NCBI RefSeq assembly: GCF_024347475.1
Contig: NZ_AP025487.1
Span: 434,001 to 498,000, forward strand
DNA: 64,000 nucleotides
Origin: Vibrio fortis
Lineage (GTDB): Bacteria; Pseudomonadota; Gammaproteobacteria; Enterobacterales; Vibrionaceae
Direction of reading: 5' to 3'
The translations under genes and the position numbers were made by a program. This document shows, piece by piece, positions 1 to 8,862 of this stretch. The stretch's first letter is position 1. Every line of letters starts with the position of its first letter. Under the pieces are notes generated by a model. That model did no database searches. It was not told where the DNA came from and saw only the letters and a program-made list of their open reading frames with translations.

Positions 1-246
1 TGCCGCTTCGGCTGCATCTTCATCTGTGATGGTATCGTCATCATTTAGGGCTAGATCATCGGCATCAGGTGCGGTTTCTACAACCTTGATACCCATGTCG
101 TTAATCATCTGAATGATGTCTTCTACCTGTTCAGAATCAACAATTTCTGCAGGTAGGTGGTCGTTTACTTCGGCGTAGGTCAGATAGCCTTGTTCCTTGC
201 CTTTAATAACAAGTAATTTTAGCTGTGACTGCGGATTTTGATCCAT
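1..246 (-). CDS. rpoD: RNA polymerase sigma-70 factor RpoD (N-terminal part, cut by window edge)
   Basis: Primary housekeeping sigma factor, directing core RNA polymerase to most promoters. Only the first 82 residues are in the window: an opening MDQNPQSQLKLLV followed by an acidic stretch rich in Asp, Glu and Ala, which is sigma region 1.1 as in other gammaproteobacterial RpoD proteins. The gene runs off the left edge, so no promoter-recognition region is visible. It is the last gene of the rpsU-yqeY-dnaG-rpoD run, 99 nt after dnaG. The ATG at 246 is supported by the match to known RpoD N-termini; its ribosome site is weak. Confidence 0.95.
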   Translation of the reverse strand, partial: MDQNPQSQLKLLVIKGKEQGYLTYAEVNDHLPAEIVDSEQVEDIIQMINDMGIKVVETAPDADDLALNDDDTITDEDAAEAA

Positions 247-279
247 AGATGATATCCAACTTCAGGTCTGGTGAAGGAC

Positions 280-299
280 GTTGCATTTTTAAATGCAAA
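280..299 (-). other. Hairpin in the dnaG-rpoD spacer
   Basis: An 8-bp perfect inverted repeat (TTGCATTT at 281-288, AAATGCAA at 291-298) with a 2-nt spacer lies between dnaG and rpoD. There is no T-run suitable for a strong intrinsic terminator. In E. coli the dnaG-rpoD junction is an mRNA processing site; that this hairpin plays a similar part is inference. Confidence 0.3.
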
Positions 300-345
300 C
301 CATAAATGTTAACAAATTTTATCAATGCTGACTAATCAATCAGGG

Positions 346-2097
346 TTACGCTTTTAAATCTAGCATCAAGGCTAGCAGCTCCCTTTTTTCTTCGGCTGAT
401 AAACCGACACTTCTTGCTTTGGCCTGCAGGTTTTCAATTTGCTTTTCTACGCACTGGGCAAGAATATTGTCCAATGAGTCTAAGAATATATCTTCTTGAT
501 TGTCATCATCGAGAGGGATTTCCCAGCTCGCGAGACGAGACAGAAGTGCCTCATGTTTACTGTGTCGCCAGTGCTCTAATAACTGGCCGGTGTTGATATG
601 GGGGTTAGTATGGCATTTATCAAGTACCTCAACGAATAAACTTAAACCAGGTAATGGTAAGTCTCGAACACTCGATAAATCCGGTACCATATCAGCATAG
701 CTCGGATTTTGTAGAAGCAAAGCGATCACTTCTCGCATAGGGGTGCGTTTAAGCTCTTTATGCGGTTGCGGACTAGAGCTCTTGTTATGAACTCTAGCTC
801 GTCTTAGCTGATTATCAAACCCAGTGCGCTCATCCAGTAACTTTTCGAGCAGTTCTTGGAAGTAGCTATCAGGAATTTTATTGATCAGTGCACTGGCATG
901 GGCTCTCAACGCCGATTTACCTTCAGTTGTTCCAAGGTTTAATTGATGAATTTCAATTAGGTTGTCGAACAAGTAAGTAGAAAGTGGCGTTGCGTTTTGA
1001 ACCAGTTGTTCAAAGGCCTCTTTGCCGTGTTGTCTAATATAACTATCTGGGTCCTCGCCATCAGGCAAGAACAGAAACTTCAGGGTATTCCCGGTCTTTA
1101 AATACTCAAGTGCATTTTCCAGTGCGCGCCAAGCGGCTTCTTTACCCGCTCTGTCACCATCATAACAACACACAACCGTGTGGGTTTGACGGAACAGCAT
1201 TTGGATATGATCACCGGTTGTCGAAGTGCCCAACGAGGCGACGGAATAATCTACGCCATATTGCGCTAGTGCGACAACATCCATGTAACCTTCAACCACC
1301 AAGACTTGAGGTGGCTCACGGTAAGCCTGTAAGACTTCGTAAAGACCATATAGCTCTTTGCCTTTATGGAAGATTGGAGTCTCAGGGGAGTTGAGGTACT
1401 TTGGTGTTCCATCTTCAAGAACACGACCACCAAAACCAATCACTCGACCACGGCGATCGCGTATCGGGAACATGATGCGTCCACGAAAACGGTCGTATCG
1501 GTTACCCTTGTCGTTTTCGATTAACATGCCACCTGTAACTAGCATGTCTTGCGCTTCTTTTTGTTGACCAAAGTTCTTACGAACTAAATCCCACTCATCG
1601 GCGACATAACCAATCCCGAACTTTTGCACGATTTCGCCTGATAGACCTCGATTCTTGAGGTAATCAATCGCAGGCTTACTCGCCGAGAGTTTGAGCTGTG
1701 AGCGGTAAAATTGGCTGATACCACCCATTAGGTCATATAGGTTACGCTTTTGCTCTGTGTTGGCTCGCGGTTGAGTTGAAATAGCACCGCTGCGCTGTTC
1801 GCGAGGTACTTCTAGACCAAGGAAACTCGCAAGCTCTTCAATGGCTTCAACAAATTCGAGGCGCTCAAACTCCATAATGAAGTCGATCGCGTTACCGTGC
1901 ACACCACAACCAAAACAGTGATAGAACTGCTTTTCTTGGCTTACGCTAAAAGAGGGGGTTTTTTCGTTGTGAAATGGACAACAAGCACCATAGTTTTTGC
2001 CCTTTTTCTTAAGTTTTACGCGTGCGTCAATGATGTCGACGATATCGAGACGCGCGAGGAGGTCATCAATGAAACTACGTGGGATAATTCCAGCCAT
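346..2097 (-). CDS. dnaG: DNA primase DnaG
   Basis: Synthesises RNA primers for Okazaki fragments and leading-strand start at the replication fork, working with DnaB helicase. 583 residues, the usual length. N-terminal CHC2-type zinc finger has C40, H43, C61 and C64. The Toprim catalytic core shows EGYMDV at 269-274 and DGDRAG at 313-318, with the basic RFRGRIMFPIRD segment just before. The C-terminal helical region that binds DnaB is present (about 440-583). The start has an AAGG ribosome site and matches the E. coli N-terminus MAG-IPR. Third gene of the macromolecular synthesis operon; a hairpin terminator/attenuator precedes it. Confidence 0.98.
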   Translation of the reverse strand: MAGIIPRSFIDDLLARLDIVDIIDARVKLKKKGKNYGACCPFHNEKTPSFSVSQEKQFYHCFGCGVHGNAIDFIMEFERLEFVEAIEELASFLGLEVPREQRSGAISTQPRANTEQKRNLYDLMGGISQFYRSQLKLSASKPAIDYLKNRGLSGEIVQKFGIGYVADEWDLVRKNFGQQKEAQDMLVTGGMLIENDKGNRYDRFRGRIMFPIRDRRGRVIGFGGRVLEDGTPKYLNSPETPIFHKGKELYGLYEVLQAYREPPQVLVVEGYMDVVALAQYGVDYSVASLGTSTTGDHIQMLFRQTHTVVCCYDGDRAGKEAAWRALENALEYLKTGNTLKFLFLPDGEDPDSYIRQHGKEAFEQLVQNATPLSTYLFDNLIEIHQLNLGTTEGKSALRAHASALINKIPDSYFQELLEKLLDERTGFDNQLRRARVHNKSSSPQPHKELKRTPMREVIALLLQNPSYADMVPDLSSVRDLPLPGLSLFVEVLDKCHTNPHINTGQLLEHWRHSKHEALLSRLASWEIPLDDDNQEDIFLDSLDNILAQCVEKQIENLQAKARSVGLSAEEKRELLALMLDLKA

Positions 2098-2160
2098 AAA
2101 ACCTTAGAAAAATGCACTAACAGAGAGTGATGAAAATAGTTTGAATAGGTAGCAGATACA

Positions 2161-2197
2161 AACAAGCCGTGCGTTCCATAGGATAGCACGGCTTGTT
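2161..2197 (-). terminator. Hairpin between yqeY and dnaG (attenuating terminator)
   Basis: A 12-bp perfect stem (AACAAGCCGTGC at 2161-2172 with GCACGGCTTGTT at 2186-2197), followed on the minus strand by TTGTATCT. It sits after yqeY and before dnaG. E. coli has a partial terminator at the rpsU-dnaG junction that lowers DnaG levels relative to S21; the same role here is inference from position. Confidence 0.7.
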
Positions 2198-2213
2198 GCA
2201 ATTTGATTTGGGA

Positions 2214-2657
2214 TTAAGCGAGTTTAGAACGAACTAAACCACTAACTTTACCCATATCTGCACGCCCTTGAATTTGTGGTTTCAAGATAGCCATTACTTT
2301 ACCCATGTCTTGCATGCCCGCTGGCTGAGCTTCAGCAATTGCGCTATCAAGTAGTGCGATTACTTCTTCTTCTGTTAGCGGTTGAGGCATAAAGCCTTCA
2401 AGTACAGCAATTTCTGCTTGTTCCACGTCAGCAAGATCTTGACGACCTGCCGATTCATATTGAGCAACAGAATCGCGACGCTGTTTAACCATTTTAACTA
2501 GAACAGCAAGGATGTCGTCATCGCCCAGAGTAATCTGTTCGTCAACTTCACGTTGCTTAATAGCTGAAAGAGCTAAACGGATAGTGCCAAGGCGCGGTTT
2601 GTCCTTGGCTTTCATCGCTAATTTTTGCTCTTCTTTGAGTTGTTCAATAAGAGCCAT
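2214..2657 (-). CDS. yqeY: GatB/YqeY domain-containing protein
   Basis: 147-residue protein made almost wholly of the YqeY fold, the helical tail domain also found at the C-terminus of GatB/GatE amidotransferase subunits, where it contacts tRNA. The stand-alone protein has no firmly proven function. Visible marks: a Lys/Glu-rich helical N-terminus, the central VVKMVKQRRDSVAQYESAGR segment, and the PQPLTEEEV and GRADMGKVS segments typical of the family. The start is preceded by AAGGA. It lies between rpsU and dnaG, an insertion in the operon that is common in Vibrio and Pseudomonas but absent from E. coli. Confidence 0.95.
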   Translation of the reverse strand: MALIEQLKEEQKLAMKAKDKPRLGTIRLALSAIKQREVDEQITLGDDDILAVLVKMVKQRRDSVAQYESAGRQDLADVEQAEIAVLEGFMPQPLTEEEVIALLDSAIAEAQPAGMQDMGKVMAILKPQIQGRADMGKVSGLVRSKLA

Positions 2658-2682
2658 AACTCAGTCCTTATGGATTAAGTTA

Positions 2683-2898
2683 TTAGTACAGGCGAACGCG
2701 ACGTGCGTTTTCGCGAGCTAGCTTCTTAGCGTGACGCTTTTGAGCTGCTGCTTTAGCGCGTTTGCGAACTGTAGTTGGTTTTTCATAGTGCTCACGACGA
2801 CGCACTTCAGAAAGGATACCTGCTTTTTCGCAAGAGCGCTTGAAACGACGTAGTGCAACGTCGAACGGTTCGTTTTCACGTACTTTAACTACTGGCAT
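2683..2898 (-). CDS. rpsU: 30S ribosomal protein S21
   Basis: Small basic protein (71 residues) of the 30S subunit platform, close to the anti-Shine-Dalgarno region of 16S rRNA and needed for efficient initiation. [20 protein letters not shown] and the very basic Lys/Arg-rich C-terminal half are diagnostic, and the length is exact for the family. AAAGG precedes the ATG. First gene of the operon; the divergent spacer toward tsaD should hold its promoter. Confidence 0.98.
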
Positions 2899-3036
2899 AT
2901 GCCTTTCACCTCAGGGGTTATTCGTTAACGCTGGTAACTTAGTGAACTGAACTTAAATATTCAGTCTTAACCAGCTTGATCAAAAATGGTGCGGAATTTT
3001 AATCCGATCACAGTGGCTTTGTAAAGCACTTTGTCG

Positions 3037-3042
3037 ATTATA
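3037..3042 (-). promoter_or_regulatory. Candidate -10 element for rpsU operon
   Basis: A perfect TATAAT is read on the minus strand in the rpsU/tsaD spacer, about 140 nt before rpsU. No good -35 is found at 16-18 nt, so it would depend on an activator, an extended element or a weak -35. Offered as a candidate only. Confidence 0.35.
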
Positions 3043-3127
3043 GTCTGTACAATATTTGTTTGCTGAGCTTAGGCAGGGTAATATTGCGCTAATTTCCCAT
3101 TAAAGATGAAAGCGTGCCGAGAAAATT

Positions 3128-4147
3128 ATGCGCATTATTGGTATTGAAACCTCTTGTGATGAAACAGGAATCGCAATTTATGATGATGAGCAAGGTCTGC
3201 TTTCTCATCAACTCTACAGCCAGGTAAAACTGCACGCCGATTATGGTGGTGTTGTTCCTGAGCTTGCATCACGTGATCACGTGAAGAAAACTATTCCACT
3301 GATTAAAGCGGCTCTTAAAGAGGCAAACTTAACCTCTAAAGACATTGATGGTGTTGCTTACACGGCAGGCCCAGGCCTGGTCGGTGCTCTGCTTGTTGGT
3401 GCGACGATTGGTCGCAGTATCGCTTACGCTTGGGGTGTTCCTGCTGTTCCTGTACACCATATGGAAGGCCACCTGCTTGCTCCGATGTTAGAAGATAACC
3501 CACCACCGTTCCCATTTGTGGCACTGTTGGTATCGGGTGGTCACACTATGATGGTTGAAGTAAAAGGCATTGGTGAATACCGCATTCTGGGTGAGTCGAT
3601 TGATGATGCAGCCGGCGAAGCGTTTGATAAAACAGCTAAGCTGATGGGCTTAGACTATCCTGGCGGTCCACTGCTGTCTCGTTTAGCAGAAAAGGGCACG
3701 CCGGGTCGCTTTAAGTTCCCGCGTCCTATGACAGATCGTCCAGGCCTAGATATGAGCTTCTCTGGTCTAAAAACTTTTGCTGCCAACACCATTCGCGACA
3801 ATGACGATAGCGAACAGACTCGCGCAGATATCGCATACGCGTTCCAAGAAGCGGTTTGTGGCACCTTGGTAATCAAGTGTAAGCGTGCCTTGGCGGAAAC
3901 GGGTATGAAACGTATAGTAATTGCTGGTGGCGTAAGTGCAAACAAGCAGTTACGAGCAGAACTTGAAGCGCTAGCGAAGAAGATTGGCGGTGAGGTTTAC
4001 TACCCTCGCACTGAATTTTGTACTGATAACGGTGCAATGATCGCTTATGCAGGTATGCAGCGTCTTAAGAACGGTGAAGTGGCTGATCTTTCTGTTCAAG
4101 CGACACCACGCTGGCCTATCGATCAGCTTGAGCCAATTGCTGAGTAA
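3128..4147 (+). CDS. tsaD: tRNA N6-adenosine threonylcarbamoyltransferase TsaD
   Basis: Transfers the threonylcarbamoyl group from TC-AMP to A37 of tRNAs reading ANN codons, in a cytoplasmic complex with TsaB and TsaE. 339 residues, normal length. ASKHA-fold ATPase: N-terminal GIETSCDET, metal-binding H111 and H115 in HMEGH, and D300 in CTDNGAM complete the Fe/Zn site. The gene is divergent from rpsU, the arrangement also found in E. coli. It ends with its own strong terminator. Confidence 0.98.
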   Translation: MRIIGIETSCDETGIAIYDDEQGLLSHQLYSQVKLHADYGGVVPELASRDHVKKTIPLIKAALKEANLTSKDIDGVAYTAGPGLVGALLVGATIGRSIAYAWGVPAVPVHHMEGHLLAPMLEDNPPPFPFVALLVSGGHTMMVEVKGIGEYRILGESIDDAAGEAFDKTAKLMGLDYPGGPLLSRLAEKGTPGRFKFPRPMTDRPGLDMSFSGLKTFAANTIRDNDDSEQTRADIAYAFQEAVCGTLVIKCKRALAETGMKRIVIAGGVSANKQLRAELEALAKKIGGEVYYPRTEFCTDNGAMIAYAGMQRLKNGEVADLSVQATPRWPIDQLEPIAE

Positions 4148-4164
4148 TCGAATCTGAATAAATG

Positions 4165-4192
4165 AACGGCCGCTGCAGTAGCGGCCGTTTTT
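4165..4192 (+). terminator. Intrinsic terminator after tsaD
   Basis: Perfect 10-bp GC-rich stem AACGGCCGCT / AGCGGCCGTT with a 5-nt loop, followed by a run of T. Located 17 nt after the tsaD stop. Confidence 0.9.
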
Positions 4193-4211
4193 ATATGACT
4201 TAGGGAAGAAA

Positions 4212-5030
4212 ATGAACAATTTCACGATTGAAAACCAAAACATGGCGTACCTAGATGAAGGGCAGGGGCCTGTACTCGTGTTTGGCCACAGCTACCTCTG
4301 GGATAGTGCAATGTGGCAGCCTCAGGTAGAGGCATTGAAATCTAAGTACCGTTGTATTGTTCCGGAACTTTGGTCACACGGCCAATCTGATGCGGCGCCA
4401 AGCTCAATGCGCACGCTAAAGGATTACGCTCAACATGTTTTGGCACTGTTGGAGCATTTAGGTGTAGAGGAGTTCTCGATTGTCGGCCTATCAGTAGGTG
4501 GTATGTGGGGGACTGAATTAGTGGAATTGGCGCCATCTCGTGTGAAAACACTGGTACTGATGGATACCTTTGTTGGTCTAGAGCCAGAAGTCGCACACGC
4601 TAAGTACTTCGCTATGCTAGATACCATCGCACAAACAAAAATGGTTCCACCACCGATTGTTGAAGCGGTTGTTCCTTTATTCTTTGCGAATCAAGCAGAA
4701 CAAAATAGCCCAGAGCTAGTGAAAGGCTTTACTGAGTTTCTGTCTCAGCTAAACGGTGAGCACGCCGAGCAGATGGCACGTATTGGGCGTATCGTCTTCG
4801 GACGCCGCGATATGATCGAATCGATTGAGAAGTTCGCTCTACCAGTACTGGTTGCAGTGGGACAAGAAGATAAACCTCGTCCGGTATTGGAATCTTACCT
4901 AATGCACGATTGTATCGCCGGTAGTGAGTTGGCTGTCATTCCAAATGCCGGTCATATTAGCAGCTTAGAGCAACCGGATTTTGTCAACGAGATGCTTGCG
5001 AGCTTCTTAGATAAACATCTATTGGTGTAA
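4212..5030 (+). CDS. Alpha/beta fold hydrolase
   Basis: 272-residue cytoplasmic hydrolase of the alpha/beta superfamily (similar to 3-oxoadipate enol-lactonase/esterase-like proteins). The catalytic triad can be read as S94 in the nucleophile elbow GLSVGG, D220 in GQEDKP and H248 in NAGHISS; the oxyanion region is FGHSYLWDS near residue 25. AGGGAAG precedes the ATG. It sits between tsaD and the convergent plsY. The substrate cannot be told from sequence, and the BioH or lactonase labels often given to such proteins would not be justified here. Confidence 0.88.
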   Translation: MNNFTIENQNMAYLDEGQGPVLVFGHSYLWDSAMWQPQVEALKSKYRCIVPELWSHGQSDAAPSSMRTLKDYAQHVLALLEHLGVEEFSIVGLSVGGMWGTELVELAPSRVKTLVLMDTFVGLEPEVAHAKYFAMLDTIAQTKMVPPPIVEAVVPLFFANQAEQNSPELVKGFTEFLSQLNGEHAEQMARIGRIVFGRRDMIESIEKFALPVLVAVGQEDKPRPVLESYLMHDCIAGSELAVIPNAGHISSLEQPDFVNEMLASFLDKHLLV

Positions 5031-5057
5031 TCTAAATAGGTTACGCCGATTTTTTTT
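5024..5057 (+). terminator. Terminator overlapping the hydrolase and plsY ends
   Basis: GGTGTAA (5024-5030, containing the hydrolase stop) pairs with TTACGCC (5041-5047, containing the plsY stop on the other strand) around a 10-nt loop, followed by GAT and eight T. Stem is 7 bp with one G-U pair. It acts for the plus-strand gene and lies inside the last codons of plsY. Confidence 0.65.
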
Positions 5058-5637
5058 GACCTAATTTGGGCTCGCTGCCATCAAGTAAGCGGCGGATGTT
5101 TTGATGATGACGCAGCACAATCAAGCAGCACAACATGGCTACTGGCAGTGTGTATTGCGGCTTCACCATCCATGCATAAAACGGAGTGACTAACACGGTC
5201 ACAATGGCTGCCAAGGAGGAGTAACGGAAGAGAAAGGCGACCAGTAACCAGGTGCCCATGATCATACCGGTAAGATCAAGACCAATTGGAGCGATTGCAC
5301 CCAAGGCGGTTGCTACGCCTTTACCACCCTTAAAGTGGAAGAATATTGGGTACATATGGCCTAAACAAGCGGCAATCGCGACAACACCCAGAATGATAGG
5401 GTCGATATCGAGAAAATAGCCAAGCCAGACTGGAATAGTGCCTTTCAGCATGTCGCACAATAGCACTGAAGCAGCAGCGGTTTTGCCACCGATACGCAAG
5501 ACATTGGTGGCGCCGGGGTTGTTTGAGCCGACGGTTCTAGGATCGGGCAGACGCGCGACTCGGCATATCAAGACCGCACTTGAGATTGAACCCAATAGAT
5601 AGGCTGCAATGATCATAATGAGTGCCAATGGAGTCAT
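5041..5637 (-). CDS. plsY: Glycerol-3-phosphate acyltransferase PlsY
   Basis: Inner-membrane enzyme that transfers the acyl group from acyl-phosphate (made by PlsX) to glycerol-3-phosphate, giving lysophosphatidate, the first step of phospholipid synthesis. 198 residues from the ATG at 5637; longer open reading upstream has no family match. The conserved motifs are present: GSNNPGATN (37-45), GHMYP (93-97) and FKGGKGVAT (102-110), with about five to six hydrophobic segments. Divergent from folB, as is usual in gammaproteobacteria. Confidence 0.96.
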   Translation of the reverse strand: MTPLALIMIIAAYLLGSISSAVLICRVARLPDPRTVGSNNPGATNVLRIGGKTAAASVLLCDMLKGTIPVWLGYFLDIDPIILGVVAIAACLGHMYPIFFHFKGGKGVATALGAIAPIGLDLTGMIMGTWLLVAFLFRYSSLAAIVTVLVTPFYAWMVKPQYTLPVAMLCCLIVLRHHQNIRRLLDGSEPKLGQKKSA

Positions 5638-5759
5638 GTCTGTCCTTAATGGTGCGAAAATAATGCTCAATCCAAGAGTAATTGATATCATATCCTGAAT
5701 TAGGCAAATAATACGTTTTTTTCCCATTTTTGGGTATCCGACCTCTAAAAGGACAACTA

Positions 5760-6119
5760 ATGGCACTGGATAAAGTTTTCATCGAACAGTTAGAAGTAAT
5801 CACAACGATTGGTGTGTATGACTGGGAACAAGAAATTAAGCAAAAGCTGGTGCTTGATATAGAAATGGCTCACGACAACCGTCCTGCTGGAAAAAGTGAT
5901 GATGTGGTCGACGCCTTAGATTACTCGAAGGTGAGCACTGCAGTGCTTGAGCACATTGAAAATGGTCGTTTCCTATTAGTAGAGCGTGTTGCTGAAGAGA
6001 TTGCTGAGCTGATCATGACTCAGTTCTCTGTGCCGTGGATCAAGATCCGCCTGGCGAAGCCGGGTGCGGTGCCTCAAGCGAAAGCGGTGGGTGTGGTCAT
6101 CGAACGAGGCCAAGCATGA
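5760..6119 (+). CDS. folB: Dihydroneopterin aldolase FolB
   Basis: Cytoplasmic enzyme of folate synthesis that splits dihydroneopterin into 6-hydroxymethyl-dihydropterin and glycolaldehyde (and may epimerise it). 119 residues. The start [20 protein letters not shown] has an AAAGGA site 8 nt upstream and matches the family; YDWEQ and the C-terminal IRLAKPGAV region hold the pterin-binding residues. Its TGA overlaps the ATG of folK, so the two successive enzymes are translationally coupled. Confidence 0.96.
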   Translation: MALDKVFIEQLEVITTIGVYDWEQEIKQKLVLDIEMAHDNRPAGKSDDVVDALDYSKVSTAVLEHIENGRFLLVERVAEEIAELIMTQFSVPWIKIRLAKPGAVPQAKAVGVVIERGQA

Positions 6120-6598
6120 CCATCGCCTATGTCGGGGTCGGTACCAATATCGACCGTGACAAACACGCCAAGGCCGCTTGGTTAGAGCTGCAATCTTTAG
6201 GGAGCAATTTGCGTTGCTCCTCGATTTATCATTGTGAACCGGTGGGTTTTGATAGCCATCCGTTCTATAACTTCGTGATTGAGCTGGATACTCTGTTGTC
6301 TTTGACGGAATTTTCACAACAGTTGCGTAAAATTGAGTTTAAATACGGGCGCGCGAAGGATGCCCATAAGTTGCAAGACCGTAATTTAGACCTCGATATT
6401 GTGTTGTTTGGTGAGGTTGTTTCTTCTCAAAAACCTCAACTCCCTCGCAGCGATATCTTTAAATATCCTTTTGTCACACAACCACTATATGATCTCTGTC
6501 CTACTCGGGTAATCCCTCAGGATGGACGAACCGTCAGTGAAATATGGCAGAAAATGGAGCAGTTAGACTCCCTCTCTGTTGTAGATATAGAACTATAA
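6116..6598 (+). CDS. folK: 2-amino-4-hydroxy-6-hydroxymethyldihydropteridine pyrophosphokinase FolK
   Basis: Transfers pyrophosphate from ATP to 6-hydroxymethyl-dihydropterin, the step after FolB in folate synthesis. 160 residues, with the start [11 protein letters not shown] overlapping the folB stop by 4 nt (ATGA). The HPPK signature [12 protein letters not shown] holds the magnesium-binding Asp pair. The C-terminal half is somewhat divergent from the E. coli enzyme but family length is kept. In this position (next to folB and uppP) it may be a second FolK beside the one often paired with pcnB; the window cannot show that. Confidence 0.92.
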   Translation: MTIAYVGVGTNIDRDKHAKAAWLELQSLGSNLRCSSIYHCEPVGFDSHPFYNFVIELDTLLSLTEFSQQLRKIEFKYGRAKDAHKLQDRNLDLDIVLFGEVVSSQKPQLPRSDIFKYPFVTQPLYDLCPTRVIPQDGRTVSEIWQKMEQLDSLSVVDIEL

Positions 6599-6614
6599 AT
6601 TTATAAGGTTAGAA

Positions 6615-7418
6615 ATGAGTTATTTTGAAGCGTTTATTTTGGCGTTAGTGCAAGGCTTTACCGAATTTTTGCCGATCTCAAGCTCTGCACACTTGATCCT
6701 TCCTTCTGCGGTACTTGGCTGGGAAGACCAAGGTTTGGCATTTGATGTGGCGGTACACGTAGGTACATTGGCTGCGGTTGTGATTTACTTCCGTAAAGAG
6801 GTGATCTCGCTATTGAGTGCGTTCTTTGGCTCAGTATTTAAAGGCGACCGAAGCAAAGAAGCGAAACTGGCTTGGATGATCATCTTAGCGACCATTCCTG
6901 CTTGTGTGTTCGGTTTGTTGATGAAAGACATCATTGAATTGTACCTGCGTAGTGCTTGGGTTATCGCGACTACGACAATCGTATTTGGCTTGTTATTGTG
7001 GTGGGTAGATAAGAACTCAGCCCTACGTGATGATGAATATCAAGCGGGTTGGAAGAAGGCGTTGTTCATTGGTATTGCACAAGCGATGGCGATGATTCCT
7101 GGTACGTCTCGTTCTGGTGCAACCATCACCGCAGCGCTTTACCTTGGTTTTACCCGTGAGGCTGCTGCGCGTTTTTCTTTCTTAATGTCGATTCCAATTA
7201 TTACCCTAGCGGGTGGTTACCTAGGTCTTAAGCTTGTGACGAGCGGTGACCCAATCCACGTTGGCACATTGTTGACGGGTATCGTGGTCTCTTTCATCAG
7301 TGCTTATATCTGTATTCACTTCTTCTTGAAGCTGATCTCACGTATGGGTATGACGCCATTTGTTATCTATCGTCTGATTCTAGGTTGTGGTCTGTTTGCT
7401 TTCTTGATGATGCAATAA
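6615..7418 (+). CDS. uppP: Undecaprenyl-diphosphatase UppP (BacA)
   Basis: Inner-membrane phosphatase that turns undecaprenyl diphosphate into the monophosphate lipid carrier used by peptidoglycan and O-antigen synthesis; extra copies give bacitracin resistance. 267 residues, polytopic. Both catalytic motifs are present: [16 protein letters not shown] at 14-29 and PGTSRSG at 162-168. TAAGGTTAG precedes the ATG. Follows folB-folK closely (16 nt), probably one transcript, and ends in a shared terminator with cca. Confidence 0.97.
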   Translation: MSYFEAFILALVQGFTEFLPISSSAHLILPSAVLGWEDQGLAFDVAVHVGTLAAVVIYFRKEVISLLSAFFGSVFKGDRSKEAKLAWMIILATIPACVFGLLMKDIIELYLRSAWVIATTTIVFGLLLWWVDKNSALRDDEYQAGWKKALFIGIAQAMAMIPGTSRSGATITAALYLGFTREAAARFSFLMSIPIITLAGGYLGLKLVTSGDPIHVGTLLTGIVVSFISAYICIHFFLKLISRMGMTPFVIYRLILGCGLFAFLMMQ

Positions 7419-7446
7419 GTCTGAAGATTCACGATTATCAGTTATG

Positions 7447-7482
7447 ACAAAGCCCGCTGACTTCAGCGGGCTTTGTTGTTTT
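7447..7482. terminator. Bidirectional terminator between uppP and cca
   Basis: Perfect 12-bp stem ACAAAGCCCGCT / AGCGGGCTTTGT with a 6-nt loop. T-rich on the plus side (TGTTTT); on the minus side the stem is followed by CATAACTG, so it is strongest for uppP but also lies 37 nt beyond the cca stop. Confidence 0.85.
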
Positions 7483-7518
7483 CGGGTACGCTTGTATCAG
7501 AGATGTCAGCGAGTAGCT

Positions 7519-8778
7519 TTAGATAGCGTCTAAAGCGCTCTCAATAGCTTGAACACGGCGCTTCTCTTGTTCATCTCGGATATCTTTGCCTTTAAAACCG
7601 TCTGCTATCACTCCTTTCACATCCACCCCAAGTGCTGCTTGGTACGCAGTTTCAAAGCGCGGCTTTTGTGGATAAGGCTCAGACTCCAACCCTTTTCTTC
7701 CTGCGTGGTCTGCTTGGCAACACAGTAAGATGTCGTTGAGTCTTTCTGGTTTACGCCATACATCAAACTTGTTGAGGATTTTAAGGAATGTTGCAGGCTT
7801 GAGCTCACCAGCGCGATGGATGTTGGAGTGTTGCTCACAGACAAGTAGCGCCAAGTCGCGAAACTCATTTGGTACACGCACTCGTTCACACAAGGCTTTG
7901 ATCAGCTTGAGGCCGGTATGGCAGTGCATCTTATGGCTAGGCCATTCGCTTTCTGGCGTAATACCTTTGCCAAGATCATGCACCTGCGCCGCAAAGCGTA
8001 CCGGCAGTGATGTACTTAATAACGCTGCTTGCTGAGCCACCATTAATGTATGAATGCCAGTGTCGATCTCTGGGTGCCACTTTTCTGGCTGTGGGACACC
8101 AAACAATGCATCTAGTTCTGGCAGCACCACAGCTAGTGCGCCGCACTCTTTCAGGGTGGATAAGAAAACGTCAGGATGAGGAGTACTGAGCGACTTGTGC
8201 CACTCTTGCCATACGCGTTCAGCGGTCAGATGTTCCAGTTCACCTGACTCAACGATACGTTGCATCATCTTCATTGTCTCAGGCGCAACAGTAAAACCTA
8301 AGTGATGGAGCTTAGCGGCAAAACGAGCCACGCGTAGCACACGCAATGGATCCTCAACAAAGGCGTCAGAGACGTGTCTTAATATACGCTTCTCTAAATC
8401 TTGCTGGCCATGATAGGGGTCGTATAGCCTGCCTTGTTCATCTTGCGCGATAGCATTGATGGTCAAGTCACGGCGCATCAAATCTTCTTTCAGGGTAACG
8501 TCGGGCGCAAAATAACACTCAAAGCCAGTATAGCCAGAGCCAGATTTCTTCTCAGTTCGTGCTAGGGCGTGTTCTTCTTTGGTCTTTGGATGAAGAAACA
8601 CTGGAAACTCTTTACCGACGGCAGTAAATCCAAGCGCTTCCATCTGCTGTGGCGTACTGCCGACGACAACCCAATCTTTGTCGTAGCTCGCAATTTCTAG
8701 TAATTGGTCGCGAACTGCACCACCCACTAAATATCTGTTTAGGCTTTGATCTATTGGTAAGCCATCGTAGTTTTGCAA
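7519..8778 (-). CDS. cca: Multifunctional CCA-adding enzyme (tRNA nucleotidyltransferase)
   Basis: Adds or repairs the 3' CCA end of tRNAs; the class II gammaproteobacterial form also carries an HD phosphohydrolase domain. Nucleotidyltransferase motifs: YLVGGAVRD and the metal-binding YDKDWVVVG, then RRDLTINAIA; the HD domain shows HDLGKG near residue 270. No ATG is available: reading upstream of the conserved YLVGG gives only TTG codons. I chose the TTG at 8778 because GAGGTG stands 5 nt upstream; a TTG at 8826 is the alternative (16 residues longer, poor ribosome site). About 419 residues, slightly longer at the N-terminus than most Cca proteins. Confidence 0.93.
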   Translation of the reverse strand: MQNYDGLPIDQSLNRYLVGGAVRDQLLEIASYDKDWVVVGSTPQQMEALGFTAVGKEFPVFLHPKTKEEHALARTEKKSGSGYTGFECYFAPDVTLKEDLMRRDLTINAIAQDEQGRLYDPYHGQQDLEKRILRHVSDAFVEDPLRVLRVARFAAKLHHLGFTVAPETMKMMQRIVESGELEHLTAERVWQEWHKSLSTPHPDVFLSTLKECGALAVVLPELDALFGVPQPEKWHPEIDTGIHTLMVAQQAALLSTSLPVRFAAQVHDLGKGITPESEWPSHKMHCHTGLKLIKALCERVRVPNEFRDLALLVCEQHSNIHRAGELKPATFLKILNKFDVWRKPERLNDILLCCQADHAGRKGLESEPYPQKPRFETAYQAALGVDVKGVIADGFKGKDIRDEQEKRRVQAIESALDAI

Positions 8779-8862
8779 CTTATCACCTCGAAATCTTTTA
8801 TCACTGCTGGACTTTATGGCGAGCAATGGTAATTTCCATTTATCGTAATTATAGGGCAGCCC

